This document shows positions 16,532 through 25,175 of a stretch of DNA of 44,098 bases, one piece after another. The stretch covers positions 1 to 44,098 of the forward strand of contig NZ_FQZD01000031.1 in the NCBI RefSeq assembly GCF_900141835.1, in the 5' to 3' direction. The position numbers and the translations under genes are program-made. Numbering within the stretch: position 1 is the first letter of the stretch; every line of letters begins with the position of its first letter. The notes beneath the pieces were generated by a model. That model was not told the origin of the DNA and did no database searches. It was given only the letters and a program-made list of their open reading frames with translations. The DNA is from Propionispora hippei DSM 15287. GTDB lineage: Bacteria > Bacillota > Negativicutes > Propionisporales > Propionisporaceae.

Positions 16532-18127
16532 TCAGGGAGCCACAGCCACTGCCAGGTCAAACATGCGATCCCAAGGATACGCAACGCGGATGGCGGCAGG
16601 GTCAATCCAAAGAAACCGCCGGGCAAACCGCTGCAGCTTCTCGTTGGTCCGGGCGGTGGCCTCAGGATTAAGCCAGCTTAGATATTCCGTTCTGCCCTGG
16701 TTAAGATACACCACTTCCCAGCAAACCTCCGGGCGAATATTAGCCTGATAAGCCCAGTCCTCCAAATAGCGGACGGCAAGAAGCCGTTTCCGTTCCTTAT
16801 CATCCATATTACGGGCCAGCAAGCCCTGTCCCAGTGCATAACCCAGGGTATTGCTGGCCGTGTTCCAGCCCGAATAAGCAGCCAGCTTATCCAGCAAGCC
16901 CTGTTTGAACATGGCCTGCAGCAGTGAATTATCGGCACCGTTGGCGTAGGCCACGTCGGCCATGGCCACCAACCGGCCAGCCCGGATATCCTCGGCCATT
17001 TGCTGCGCCAGCTTCTCCGTTCGCTCTTCCCTGACCGGCAGGTTGGTAAATACATCGGCTTCCTCAGTCTTGCCGTTAAGCGGCGTATTCAAGTAGAGAA
17101 CCAGGTCGGCTTGCTGCGCTGTGGCAGCCACCTGACCACCGGCCGCCTTAATGTGATCAACCACCGTAAGCCCCAAAGGCTGGTCCTCATAGCTGGCCAA
17201 CGTATCCGGCCCGGCCCCGGCGGCATAACGGACATATACGGACGGCCGCTTGCCGGCCAGGCGGTTAGAAGCTCGCGTCAGCAGCACCATGCCTAGCTGG
17301 TCGGCACCGGGGAAAGAAGCGAAAGTGCCGGCCGGCAAATCCCTCACCAAAGGCTGTAACGACCGAAACTCCTGATGAGAACGGGAAAAGGGCGAGGTAT
17401 CGTCCCGTCCCAGCAAGAGGTAATCCAATTGTTTTTGTTTTAGCAGAGCCAGCAGCCCGGTATTGATTTGATAGTTCTTAGCCCGCCGCTCCAGCCAGTC
17501 ACTCAGATATTCCTGCGGAAGAGACGCCTCCAGGCCTTGCAGCTTGCTTTGCTCTTCCTCCGACAACCCCCGCAGCTCAGCCTCATCCTGCAAAGCCGTA
17601 AGCTGGAACAAAGCACCGCCGTATTTTTCGTAATAGACCGGCTCCATGCCGCCGATACTCATTTTCGGCGACCGCATCAGTGTGGCGAAAACATAGACAG
17701 GCGCCCGGGCATTCATGAGGCGCAGCCCGGCGAACCGCTGCAGCCGTCCTTCCAGTATAAAGCCGGGCAATTCATGGGTGCGGGAATCGACCAGGCCGCC
17801 ATAAATCAAAGTATCGCCGGATAAAACAAATGCATCGGCAGCCGGCGCCTGCTCCGCCAGCCACTGCCACAAAGCCTCCGGCTTGCCGGCGCGGCCCCGT
17901 CCGGCCAGCAATTCGGCAGGCGGCACAATCAACTGACAGCCTGAAGCCTGCAGCGTATCAACCACATAGCCCAGCGATACCGGCCGGTCGTCGGCCGGTA
18001 TATATACAATGCTTTTAGCCTCGCCGCGGCCGACAGCCCCGCCGGCGAAACACAACAGGACAAAACTCCAGCAAAGCAATAGCCTGCTCATCCATCGGCC
18101 AGCCCCACGTTTCATAACCCCGACCAC
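16532..18127 (-). CDS. DUF4127 family secreted protein
   Basis: 531 residues. The N-terminus has a signal peptide (basic KRGAGRW, hydrophobic SRLLLCWSFVLLCFAGGA). The mature part starts IVYIPADDRPVSLGYVVDTL, the hallmark of DUF4127, and later has LSGDTLIYGGLVDSR, LLLGRDDTSPFSRSHQE and ADVAYANGADNSLL. The function of the family is unknown to me. The start is GTG 18127 with GGGGGAGG 7 nt upstream; ATG 18115 (MKRGAGRW) is an alternative. It appears monocistronic. The TCAGCTT / AAGCTGA hairpin at about 16450-16475 is a weak terminator candidate. Confidence 0.8.
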   Translation of the reverse strand: MVGVMKRGAGRWMSRLLLCWSFVLLCFAGGAVGRGEAKSIVYIPADDRPVSLGYVVDTLQASGCQLIVPPAELLAGRGRAGKPEALWQWLAEQAPAADAFVLSGDTLIYGGLVDSRTHELPGFILEGRLQRFAGLRLMNARAPVYVFATLMRSPKMSIGGMEPVYYEKYGGALFQLTALQDEAELRGLSEEEQSKLQGLEASLPQEYLSDWLERRAKNYQINTGLLALLKQKQLDYLLLGRDDTSPFSRSHQEFRSLQPLVRDLPAGTFASFPGADQLGMVLLTRASNRLAGKRPSVYVRYAAGAGPDTLASYEDQPLGLTVVDHIKAAGGQVAATAQQADLVLYLNTPLNGKTEEADVFTNLPVREERTEKLAQQMAEDIRAGRLVAMADVAYANGADNSLLQAMFKQGLLDKLAAYSGWNTASNTLGYALGQGLLARNMDDKERKRLLAVRYLEDWAYQANIRPEVCWEVVYLNQGRTEYLSWLNPEATARTNEKLQRFARRFLWIDPAAIRVAYPWDRMFDLAVAVAP

Positions 18128-18348
18128 CCGGCAACCTCCCCCGTTACGCTAATTCAGTAGTATTCTTAGCATAACCGGAGAAGCTACCTTTTATCACAGA
18201 GGCACCGCCAGCCAAGAGGCCAATCAATGGTCCTTTTATTCAGATTGCTCTGAGTCTCTTTCTAAAGACAGATACGGTTCCGCGCACGGCTTTCCCGGTA
18301 ACCGTGGTCCGCGCCACACCCTTGCCATCTGCGACAATAAAAAAAACA

Positions 18349-18385
18349 GCCGGCATCAGTCTAATTGCTTAAGACCGATGCCGGC
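18349..18385 (-). terminator. terminator of the dpaL-ygeY-deacylase operon
   Basis: GCCGGCATC / GATGCCGGC perfect 9-bp arms, with further pairing AGTCT / AGACC inside. On the minus strand TGTTTTTTTTATTG follows. It ends the operon 22 bp past the stop codon. The rest of 18128-18348 shows no gene. Confidence 0.9.
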
Positions 18386-18407
18386 TTGTAAAAAGGGAGG
18401 ACAGCCA

Positions 18408-19994
18408 CTATTTTCTCAACACCTTACCGCTAAGCTTCCCGGTTGGCCGGCCATTATCCAAGGCTAAGCCACCGTTAACAAATACATATTCTATCCCTGC
18501 AGGATATTGAGCGGGTTCAATATAAGTCCCTCTGTCCCGGACAGTACCGGGATTAAAAATAACCACATCGGCAAAATAGCCCGGCTTTAGCAGTCCCCGT
18601 TCCCGCAGTCCGAAGGCTTCAGCCGGTTTACCGGTCATTTTGCGAACAGCCGCTTCTAAAGTAAGCACCTGCTCTTCCCGCACATACTGGCCAAGCACCT
18701 TGGGGAAAGAACCGTATACCCGTGGATGGGGCTTGCCGCCCAACAGTCCGTCGGTGCAGACATTTTGCTCGGGTCGCTGCAGAATGCGAATCACCTGGTC
18801 TTCCTTGCCATAAAAATCCACCATGCCGACGGCATTGCCCTCTTCGTTCAACAGATCAAAAGCCGCGTCATACACATTTTTGCCGCGCAGACCGGCGATC
18901 TCCACCAGGTTCTTACCAACCAGATCGCGGTTAGCAGCTGTCTTCACACTGGTAACATAAATTTGATCCGGTCCGGCAAAATCCCAGAAGTTATCCCAGC
19001 CCGGCAGGCCTTGCTCGATATCGCGAATCATGCGCCGCCGCGCCTCCCGGTCCTGCAGACGTCCGAGCAGTTTGTCGGTGCCGCCGTCATGAGCCCAGGG
19101 TGGCAGGATAACCCCCAGCATGGTGCTGCCGGCAGCGTAAGGATATTGATCAAAAGAGACCCTTATCCCCTCCCGGGCGGCTTTATCCAGTAAGTTTAGC
19201 ATGGGCTCCAGATAACGCCAGTTTTTAACACCGCAAATCTTAAAATGAGAAAAATGTACCTTGACACCCGACTGCCGGCCTATATCCAGAATTTCCTCCA
19301 TCGATTCCAGTACGGTGTCCGCTTCGCTGCGCTGGTGCACGACAAATACCCCGTCATAGCCGGCAACCACCTGGCATAGCGATACCAGCTCTTGTCGGCC
19401 GGCGTAGGCACAAGGCATATAAATCAAGCCACTAGACAAGCCAAACGCGCCGGCCTCCAGTTCCCGCCGGACAATGTCCTGCATTCGTTCCAGTTCCAGC
19501 GCCGTCGGCGGACGGTTATCCAGCCCCATAGCTTCCATCCGTACATTGCCGTGAGGTACCAGATAGGCCTCATTAAGCCCGACACCATTCTGTTCCAGCA
19601 GTTGCAGATAGCCGCCAGTGGTTTTATAAGTCCAGTCTATCCGGTCGCTGTCGCCGTCCAGCCCGGCCAGGTTTTTTCGCCAGGGCGACACATATTCCAC
19701 CGGCAACGGCGCCAGTGAAATACCGTCCTGCCCCAGCACCTCCGTCGTAATTCCCTGACACAGCTTGGGTTCTAGCACGGGATTGAGCAGCACTGCCAGA
19801 TCGGAGTGGCTATGCGTATCAATAAAGCCCGGTGCCACCACCAGTCCTTCGGCTTCGATCACCCGGTCAAAGTCACCCTCCCTGCCAACCGGACCAATAC
19901 AAGCCAGCCGCTCGCCTTCAATCACCACGTCGGCCGGGAAAAGCGATCGTCCGCTGCCATCCGCCAGGCGGCCGTTCTTAATCAATATCCTCAT
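18408..19994 (-). CDS. N-acyl-D-amino-acid deacylase (D-aminoacylase) of the amidohydrolase superfamily
   Basis: 528 residues, the length of D-aminoacylases. The metal motif GFIDTHSHSDL has H61 and H63. The conserved KLCQGITTEVLGQDGIS carries the metal-bridging cysteine C79. ELEAGAFGLSSGLIYMPC and HFSHFKICG are also family-typical. The enzyme would cleave N-acyl (possibly N-carbamoyl-like) groups from D-amino acids in the cytoplasm. It is the last gene of the dpaL operon, 7 bp after ygeY, with GAGGTGAGTGTTGT before its ATG. Together with a hydantoinase and racemase in the sister operon it suggests processing of D-configured N-substituted amino acids. Substrate is inferred, not shown. Confidence 0.85.
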   Translation of the reverse strand: MRILIKNGRLADGSGRSLFPADVVIEGERLACIGPVGREGDFDRVIEAEGLVVAPGFIDTHSHSDLAVLLNPVLEPKLCQGITTEVLGQDGISLAPLPVEYVSPWRKNLAGLDGDSDRIDWTYKTTGGYLQLLEQNGVGLNEAYLVPHGNVRMEAMGLDNRPPTALELERMQDIVRRELEAGAFGLSSGLIYMPCAYAGRQELVSLCQVVAGYDGVFVVHQRSEADTVLESMEEILDIGRQSGVKVHFSHFKICGVKNWRYLEPMLNLLDKAAREGIRVSFDQYPYAAGSTMLGVILPPWAHDGGTDKLLGRLQDREARRRMIRDIEQGLPGWDNFWDFAGPDQIYVTSVKTAANRDLVGKNLVEIAGLRGKNVYDAAFDLLNEEGNAVGMVDFYGKEDQVIRILQRPEQNVCTDGLLGGKPHPRVYGSFPKVLGQYVREEQVLTLEAAVRKMTGKPAEAFGLRERGLLKPGYFADVVIFNPGTVRDRGTYIEPAQYPAGIEYVFVNGGLALDNGRPTGKLSGKVLRK

Positions 19995-20001
19995 ACAACA
20001 C

Positions 20002-21186
20002 TCACCTCAATACCGCGGCCAGAATGCCGTAATAAGCAGCAGCCGCCTGCAGCAGCTGGTCAATTTCAATATATTCGTCAATCGTATGAGCCAGATTTTC
20101 CCGGGAAGGTCCGAACCCAATCGTGGGGATGCCGGCCTCCCCGGCGTAATGACTGCCGTTCGTGCAGAAGGAGTATTGTGTCAGTTCCGGCGTCAGGCCG
20201 GCCCGGAGCAGGCCCTCCCAGGCCGCCGCAATAAAAGGCTCCTCCTTTTCGTACAGCCAGCCGGGGAAAAACCGATCCCCTTCAATTTCTGCCCCGGTAT
20301 AGCAACGCTCCTTGCCGGCAGCAAAGCCAACGGATGCCCTACACTCCGGATTTTCCCGCTCCATTGCCGCCAGCAGCTCCTGCAGCGGCTTCAATACCGA
20401 GGCCGGCGTTTCCCCGACCAGCAGACGGCGGTCATAGGTTGCCCGGCAATAATCAGGCACCACCGAAGCACCGGGATAAGGCGAGGATTTGATGTCGGTC
20501 AGTTCCATAATGCCGGCTCCCATTATGTTATGGGCCGGCGGCGTTAATTGACGGATGCGCCGCACCACTTCAGCCATAAGGTAGACAGCGTTGACTCCCC
20601 ACTGCGGATTGGCCGAGTGGGCAGGCCTCCCATAGGTTTCCACCACAATCTCCGCCCTCCCCCGCTGTCCCCGTTTTAGGTTAAGCTCCGATGCTTCACC
20701 AATAACCACATAGTCGGGTTGAATTCGCCGGCTGATTTCCCTGGCGGACACCCCCTCGAAGCACTCTTCGTGTACAACACCGGCCACGTAGATTTCACCG
20801 GGAAAGTTACGGCGGCTGTCAGTTGCAAAATAAGCGGCCGCCGCCGTCATGGCACTGACGGCGCCCTTCATATCGGAAGTGCCCCGGCCATAGATTCGCC
20901 CCGCTTCCACTTCGGCCCCGAACGGCGCATGGCGCCATTGAGCGGCATCCACCACCGGCACAGTATCCAAATGTCCGTCAAATAACAGCCTTTTTCCTGG
21001 CCGGTTTCCTCTAATGCAACCAATCATATTGCCATACCGGTCACGCCAAAAAGCATCGTAGCCCAAACTGACAAAGGCCTGCTGCAACCGGTCAGCCGCG
21101 TCTCCTTCCTCACCGGAATAACTTCGGCATTGCACCAGTTCCCGGCAGAGTTCAATCATCTCCTGCTCCCGTTGCTGATTTAGCAT
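20002..21186 (-). CDS. ygeY: YgeY-family M20 hydrolase
   Basis: 394 residues of the M20/ArgE/DapE fold. Metal and catalytic motifs are LLFDGHLDTVPV (about 70-80), GRGTSDMKGAVSA (about 97-110) and HEECFEGV (about 137-145). It matches YgeY, the partner of YgeX in E. coli and other anaerobic gene sets, better than general DapE. Recent work links ygeX/ygeY/hydA-type gene sets to anaerobic urate breakdown in gut bacteria; the exact reaction of YgeY is not settled as far as I know. The start ATG 21186 overlaps the dpaL stop by 7 nt and has GGAGGGGGAGAAAAC upstream. Confidence 0.88.
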   Translation of the reverse strand: MLNQQREQEMIELCRELVQCRSYSGEEGDAADRLQQAFVSLGYDAFWRDRYGNMIGCIRGNRPGKRLLFDGHLDTVPVVDAAQWRHAPFGAEVEAGRIYGRGTSDMKGAVSAMTAAAAYFATDSRRNFPGEIYVAGVVHEECFEGVSAREISRRIQPDYVVIGEASELNLKRGQRGRAEIVVETYGRPAHSANPQWGVNAVYLMAEVVRRIRQLTPPAHNIMGAGIMELTDIKSSPYPGASVVPDYCRATYDRRLLVGETPASVLKPLQELLAAMERENPECRASVGFAAGKERCYTGAEIEGDRFFPGWLYEKEEPFIAAAWEGLLRAGLTPELTQYSFCTNGSHYAGEAGIPTIGFGPSRENLAHTIDEYIEIDQLLQAAAAYYGILAAVLR

Positions 21187-22409
21187 GTTTTCTCCCCCTC
21201 CTGCCAGGACGGATACGCCCCGTCCCAGACGATTTTACGATAGGAAGCCGGATCGGTATCGCCTTCGGTACTAATTAACAGCACCCGGGAATGCTGATCC
21301 AGCCCCAACGCCATTCTCGCTTCCCACAGCTCTTTTCGCTCCAGGAGAGCAGCCAGCAAACCGGCGCCAACCGCCCCCGACTCTCCTGCTATCACCCGCT
21401 CATCCTGACCGACTGGATTGCCCAACACCCGCATACCCTTGGCCGTCAACCAATCGGGACAGGAGAAAAACATGTCACCATAGTCCCGGAGGATACTCCA
21501 ACTCAACGGATTGGGCTTGCCGCAGGCCAGCCCGGCCATAATAGTCGCCATGTCGCCGCTCACGCTTCGTTTCCGGCCGTCCGCCGCCAGGACCGAACGG
21601 TAAAAGCAATCGGCCTGATTAGGCTCGACCAGCACCATCACCGGCCGCTCAGCACCAAATGCAGCAATAAAATGGCCGGCTATAGCGGCAGCAAACGAGC
21701 CTACACCAGCCTGTAAAAATACATGGGTGGGCTTTTCCGGCCCCATTTGCCGGAACTGATCAAGGATTTCGGCCGCAATATGGGCATAACCCTGCATAAT
21801 CCAGACAGGAATAGTCTCATACCCCTCCCAGGCAGTGTCCTGTACCACTACCCAGCCTTTATGGCCGGCCTGTTCAGCCGCCATATCAACTGCCTCATCA
21901 TAATTCAACTCGGTAATCGAGGCTTCCGCTCCTTCACTTTGAATATGCTGCAGCCTGGTGAGCGACGAGCCTTTCGGCATGTAGACCACTGCCTTCTGCC
22001 CCAGCACCCGTGCCGTCCAGGCCACACCCCGGCCGTGATTGCCGTCAGTTGCCGTCACAAAGGTAATCTCACCCAGCGCTGCCCGGACGGCCGCCGAAGA
22101 CAGAACGGTAAACGGCAGCGTTCCCAGGTCTTTGCCCAGCCGGCCGGCCAGATATTTGCCAATAGCATACGATGCCCCCATAACCTTAAAGGCATTCAGT
22201 CCAAACCGGTAAGACTCATCTTTGACATAGATGCCGCCCACCCCCAGCTTATCCGCCAACCCCTGTAAAGAGCGGAGCGGTGTGACCTGATACTGGGAAA
22301 AGCTGCTGTGAAACTGCGCCACCTCAGCCAGCGCCGCCGGGCCAAGGAAGGCTACATCGGTGCCATGCTGTCTTTTCAGGGCACTCTTTAGCCAAGCTAC
22401 CTGATTCAT
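21180..22409 (-). CDS. dpaL: 2,3-diaminopropionate ammonia-lyase (YgeX/DpaL)
   Basis: This 409-residue PLP enzyme splits 2,3-diaminopropionate to pyruvate and two ammonia. The PLP lysine is K75 in FGLNAFKVMGAS; the phosphate-loop region is TATDGNHGRGVAW and GSFAAAIAGH. I chose ATG 22409 (MNQVAWLKSALKRQ) because GAGGT lies 7 nt upstream and E. coli YgeX starts similarly. An in-frame GTG at 22511 would add 34 residues, but those bases form an operator and a terminator-like hairpin and no ribosome site precedes it. It is the first gene of the operon, followed by ygeY with overlap. Confidence 0.93.
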   Translation of the reverse strand: MNQVAWLKSALKRQHGTDVAFLGPAALAEVAQFHSSFSQYQVTPLRSLQGLADKLGVGGIYVKDESYRFGLNAFKVMGASYAIGKYLAGRLGKDLGTLPFTVLSSAAVRAALGEITFVTATDGNHGRGVAWTARVLGQKAVVYMPKGSSLTRLQHIQSEGAEASITELNYDEAVDMAAEQAGHKGWVVVQDTAWEGYETIPVWIMQGYAHIAAEILDQFRQMGPEKPTHVFLQAGVGSFAAAIAGHFIAAFGAERPVMVLVEPNQADCFYRSVLAADGRKRSVSGDMATIMAGLACGKPNPLSWSILRDYGDMFFSCPDWLTAKGMRVLGNPVGQDERVIAGESGAVGAGLLAALLERKELWEARMALGLDQHSRVLLISTEGDTDPASYRKIVWDGAYPSWQEGEKTC

Positions 22410-22441
22410 TGGTTCTACCTCGCTTTCTAAAAGAAAAGAAA

Positions 22442-22486
22442 AACGGCGCTCTAAAGAACCGGATGGTTCTTGCAGAGAGCGCCGTT
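22442..22486 (-). terminator. leader hairpin before dpaL, probable attenuator
   Basis: Minus strand: AACGGCGCTCT, then AAGAACC-ATCC-GGTTCTT, then AGAGCGCCGTT, followed by TTTCTTTTCTTTT. The 11-bp outer and 7-bp inner stems with a long U tract form an intrinsic terminator. It sits between promoter and gene, 19 nt before the ribosome site, so it should reduce transcription into dpaL unless relieved. Confidence 0.85.
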
Positions 22487-22495
22487 GCTCATTTA

Positions 22496-22508
22496 TCTCA
22501 TTTTGAGA
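22496..22508. promoter_or_regulatory. operator palindrome, downstream site of dpaL
   Basis: TCTCATTTTGAGA, a perfect palindrome apart from the central base triplet. It is centred at 22502, about +47 relative to the predicted start and 66 bp from the upstream operator. Confidence 0.7.
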
Positions 22509-22555
22509 CACAATTGGTAAAAAAATATCCCCAACAAATGTCTTGGTCTGCCTTT

Positions 22556-22584
22556 ATTATATCTCAAAATGAGATATAAGTCTA
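22556..22584 (-). promoter_or_regulatory. dpaL promoter with operator palindrome in the spacer
   Basis: Minus strand TAGACT (22584-22579), a 17-bp spacer and TATAAT (22561-22556). The operator TCTCAAAATGAGA (22562-22574, centre 22568) fills the spacer next to the -10 box, which favours repression when it is occupied. Confidence 0.7.
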
Positions 22585-22652
22585 CGAAAATCGGTGGCGC
22601 CAGCTGCATGTTGTCCGGATATCTAAAGAACACTACTTCCATAACGTTGCTT

Positions 22653-22813
22653 AAAGGAACACCGATGTATTCTCACGGCATGTTCTGACGGAGCTTTTCC
22701 TGTGGCTGCGTCAGCCAAACCTTAAAAGAGCCATTTGGTGCAGTTCCACTTCTTCCCTGCCGGCGAAAAATCTCTCACCATGCCGGCAGGCCTACAATAT
22801 CAGTGGCCCCTTA
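22653..22813. repeat. copy 2 of the 161-166 bp inverted-repeat element
   Basis: It starts AAAGGAACACCGATGTATTC and ends ATATCAGTGGCCCCTTA. The interior GACGGAGCTTTTCCTGTGGC, TGCGTCAGCCAAACCTTAAAA and GGCGAAAAATCTCTCACC matches copy 1 closely. Its last bases overlap the stop codon of the regulator gene, so it may end that transcript. Confidence 0.75.
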
Positions 22814-23425
22814 AGATAATTCATACTCCTTAATTTTGCGGTATAGCGTCGCCCGGCTAATACCTAGTAATTTGGAGGCCTTTTCCTTGCTCCGGACATC
22901 GCCGGAAAACTCGGCCAGCGCTTTGACAATGGCCTCTTTCTCCAGATGGTTCAGGTTTAGCGGCAATAATGACCGCTCCAGTTTTGTTTCCGGCAAGGTC
23001 AAATTGCCGGCAATCAGCTCGGCCATTTTTACAATAAATTGCAGCATCCATTCCCGGTTATCCAGCAGCAGCCGGGTCTGTTCCCGTTCAAAGCTGATCA
23101 ATCCGATCACCCCGACAGGCTCACCTTGCACCAGAATAGGCGCAGCCATTTCCGCATCTTCAAAACAGTTCCCCTGGCGCGGGCAGGGTTGGCATAGTTC
23201 ATGATTGCCCGGATTCTTAATCAGTACTGTTTCCCCTGTCTCCAGCACATGGCGGTATACAAAGCCGTCCAGCATAACACTGCCCCGTCCCTCCCGGTAC
23301 TTGCCAGTACCGGCGACACGGATCAACTGGGCATCGGCAATTTCCACATCAATCTTTAACACGTCCGCTATAGCTTCCGCTGTTTTCTGTACAGTATCCC
23401 GTATATCCTGCAAACCTATCATCAT
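22811..23425 (-). CDS. Fis-type transcriptional regulator without AAA+ domain, GAF-like sensor
   Basis: 204 residues. The N-terminal region (about 1-145) looks like a GAF-type sensor (ILVQGEPVGVIGLISFERE) and contains C78, C81 and C87 in CQPCPRQGNC, a possible metal or redox site. The C-terminus (161-203, SKEKASKLLGISRATLYRKI) is a Fis-type helix-turn-helix. In sigma-54 activators an AAA+ domain joins these parts; here it is absent, so the protein cannot drive sigma-54 promoters and more likely acts on sigma-A promoters. It lies between the two operons sharing the TCTCA-N3-TGAGA operators and is the best candidate to bind them. Start: ATG 23425 or ATG 23422 after GAGGTGAGCT. Confidence 0.8.
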   Translation of the reverse strand: MMIGLQDIRDTVQKTAEAIADVLKIDVEIADAQLIRVAGTGKYREGRGSVMLDGFVYRHVLETGETVLIKNPGNHELCQPCPRQGNCFEDAEMAAPILVQGEPVGVIGLISFEREQTRLLLDNREWMLQFIVKMAELIAGNLTLPETKLERSLLPLNLNHLEKEAIVKALAEFSGDVRSKEKASKLLGISRATLYRKIKEYELS

Positions 23426-23480
23426 AGCTCACCTCAAGCACATTAACCGCCTGAACGGCTTACCAGCCGGTCATCTCCTC

Positions 23481-23643
23481 AGGGCGTGTTTGCAACTATC
23501 CGAAACGCTCCCTGACGGCGCTTTTTGCACCATACTTCGTTAACATTTTTTGAAATAGGGGCCGCTATTCCGGCAAAATGTTGCCTCGTCTGGTACAAAA
23601 ATCACTCGCCAGGGATCATTCCGTTAGCTTGCAAACACGCCCT
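23481..23643. repeat. copy 3 of the 161-166 bp inverted-repeat element
   Basis: Perfect 15-bp terminal repeats AGGGCGTGTTTGCAA / TTGCAAACACGCCCT, different in sequence from copies 1 and 2. The interior (CTGACGGCGCTTTTT, TTGAAATAGGGGCCGCTATT, AAAAATCACTCGCCAG) is related to them. It fills most of the 320-bp gap between hyuA and the regulator; the rest holds the regulator's unseen promoter. Confidence 0.75.
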
Positions 23644-23745
23644 AGGACAACAACAACTAGTTTCTACGTCAGTTTACCAAAAAACGTAGCAATAATAAAG
23701 TATTTTCCAAAGGAATTGGCATTTTCGCTATCGGTGACCTGCAAA

Positions 23746-25149
23746 TCAACGGTTGGCAGCAAAAGGCTTGCGGCGAACAAACTGTCCGGCACCGCGCACA
23801 CCGACAAAGTTACCGTCTTCCACAATCACCTTGCCTCTGGCAATCGTCATTGTCGGCCAGCCAGTGACCTTCTTTCCCTCATACACACTGTAATCAATGC
23901 CCTGGTGGAGCCGGTCAGCCTGTATTGTCCCAGTCTGTGCCAGGTCGACCAAAACCATATCGGCCAGGCTGCCCGGCTGCAGAACGCCCTTCTCCGGGTA
24001 TAGACCGAACAGTTTGGCCGGATTGGCCGACGCCACGGCAACCAGTTGCTGCAACGTGAGCCGCCCTTGCTGAACACCTTCCTCCAAAAGCAACGGCAGC
24101 CGGGTCTCAATTCCCGGTACACCATTTACCACTTTAGTGAAATCACGCCTGCCGCCTGTCTCATCTTGCGGCAAAAACATGGTCTTTTCGGCCAGCGTAT
24201 AAGTGCAGTCATCAGAGCTAACCACCAGAACATCCTGCCCCAAGCCGGTCCAGAGCGCCTGGCAGTCATCAGTATCCCGGAGCGGCGGGCTCATGATGTA
24301 ACGATATCCTTCCTCCTGCCGGTACATTTCCTGCGTAAGCACCAGATAATGGGGACAGGTTTCGGCATAAACCGGACAGCCTCTAAGCCGGGACTGCCGC
24401 ACCGTCTCCAGGCCACGCCGGCTGGTCAGATGAAAAATATACAGTGGCGATCCGGCGGCTTCCGCCAGCAGAATGGCCCGCCGCACTGCTTCCTCTTCAC
24501 AGAGCGGCGGTTTGGCCTTAGGGAAATCAATCCAGTCCAATTCGCCTTTGGCCCGCTGCCGTTCTATATGAAACTCGGCTATCGCATTGGACTCGGCATG
24601 CACTCCCGGCAGCGCCCCCCACTTGCGGGCGGCTTCCAGCACAGCCAGCATCCCGTCGTCCTCAATCATAACCCCTTCTTTGCGATAGGTCATAAACAGC
24701 TTAATACTGCTGCAGCCATATTCCACTATAGCCGGAATTTCGGCAATCACTTGCGGATTGGCTTCGACAAACTTGGCATGAGTGCTGTAATCAATGACGG
24801 CTTTCGCCATTTCCTCCCGCCGCTCTTTCACCCTGGCCAATACCGAGTCGCCCGGCCGGGTATTGGTAAAATCAATAAAAGTGGTAACACCGCCAAAAGC
24901 ACCGGCCACACTGCCGCTGTAAAAGTCAAGAGCGCCCCGGCAGCCCATGAACGGCGCCTCAAAATGAGTGTGCATATCAATCAGCCCCGGGAGAACGTAT
25001 TGACCGGCAGCGTTAATCACCCGTTTGGCCCGCCCCAGCAATGCGGCATCGCCGAGGGAAACAATCCGGCCATCTTGCACGGCAATATCGGTTTTTATTA
25101 TGGCGTCGGCATTCACTATGCTGCCGCCTTGAATAATCAAATCCAGCAT
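23746..25149 (-). CDS. hyuA: dihydropyrimidinase / D-hydantoinase family protein
   Basis: 467 residues. This cyclic-ureide amidohydrolase opens hydantoin or dihydropyrimidine rings. Binuclear metal ligands are H60 and H62 (DMHTHFEAP), the lysine expected to be carboxylated K150 (SSIKLFMTY), H184 (GVHAES), H240 (IFHLTSR) and an Asp at 313-314 (VVSSDDCTYT). The C-terminal YSVYEGKKVTGWP and GKVIVEDGNF are typical of dihydropyrimidinases and hydantoinases rather than bacterial allantoinase. The start is ATG 25149 with AGAGGAGTGAGAAT upstream. It is the last gene of the ECF transporter operon, 26 bp after the racemase. Confidence 0.9.
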   Translation of the reverse strand: MLDLIIQGGSIVNADAIIKTDIAVQDGRIVSLGDAALLGRAKRVINAAGQYVLPGLIDMHTHFEAPFMGCRGALDFYSGSVAGAFGGVTTFIDFTNTRPGDSVLARVKERREEMAKAVIDYSTHAKFVEANPQVIAEIPAIVEYGCSSIKLFMTYRKEGVMIEDDGMLAVLEAARKWGALPGVHAESNAIAEFHIERQRAKGELDWIDFPKAKPPLCEEEAVRRAILLAEAAGSPLYIFHLTSRRGLETVRQSRLRGCPVYAETCPHYLVLTQEMYRQEEGYRYIMSPPLRDTDDCQALWTGLGQDVLVVSSDDCTYTLAEKTMFLPQDETGGRRDFTKVVNGVPGIETRLPLLLEEGVQQGRLTLQQLVAVASANPAKLFGLYPEKGVLQPGSLADMVLVDLAQTGTIQADRLHQGIDYSVYEGKKVTGWPTMTIARGKVIVEDGNFVGVRGAGQFVRRKPFAANR

Positions 25150-25175
25150 ATTCTCACTCCTCTCCAGCTACTTAT

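Noticed and set aside
22410-22511. N-terminal extension of DpaL from GTG 22511 (34 extra residues)
   Set aside because: The bases are an operator and a terminator hairpin, there is no ribosome site before GTG, and ATG 22409 has a good one and matches the family start.
23746-25149. Calling this gene allantoinase (allB)
   Set aside because: C-terminal motifs and the IKLFMTY lysine region resemble dihydropyrimidinase/hydantoinase more; allantoin as substrate remains possible.
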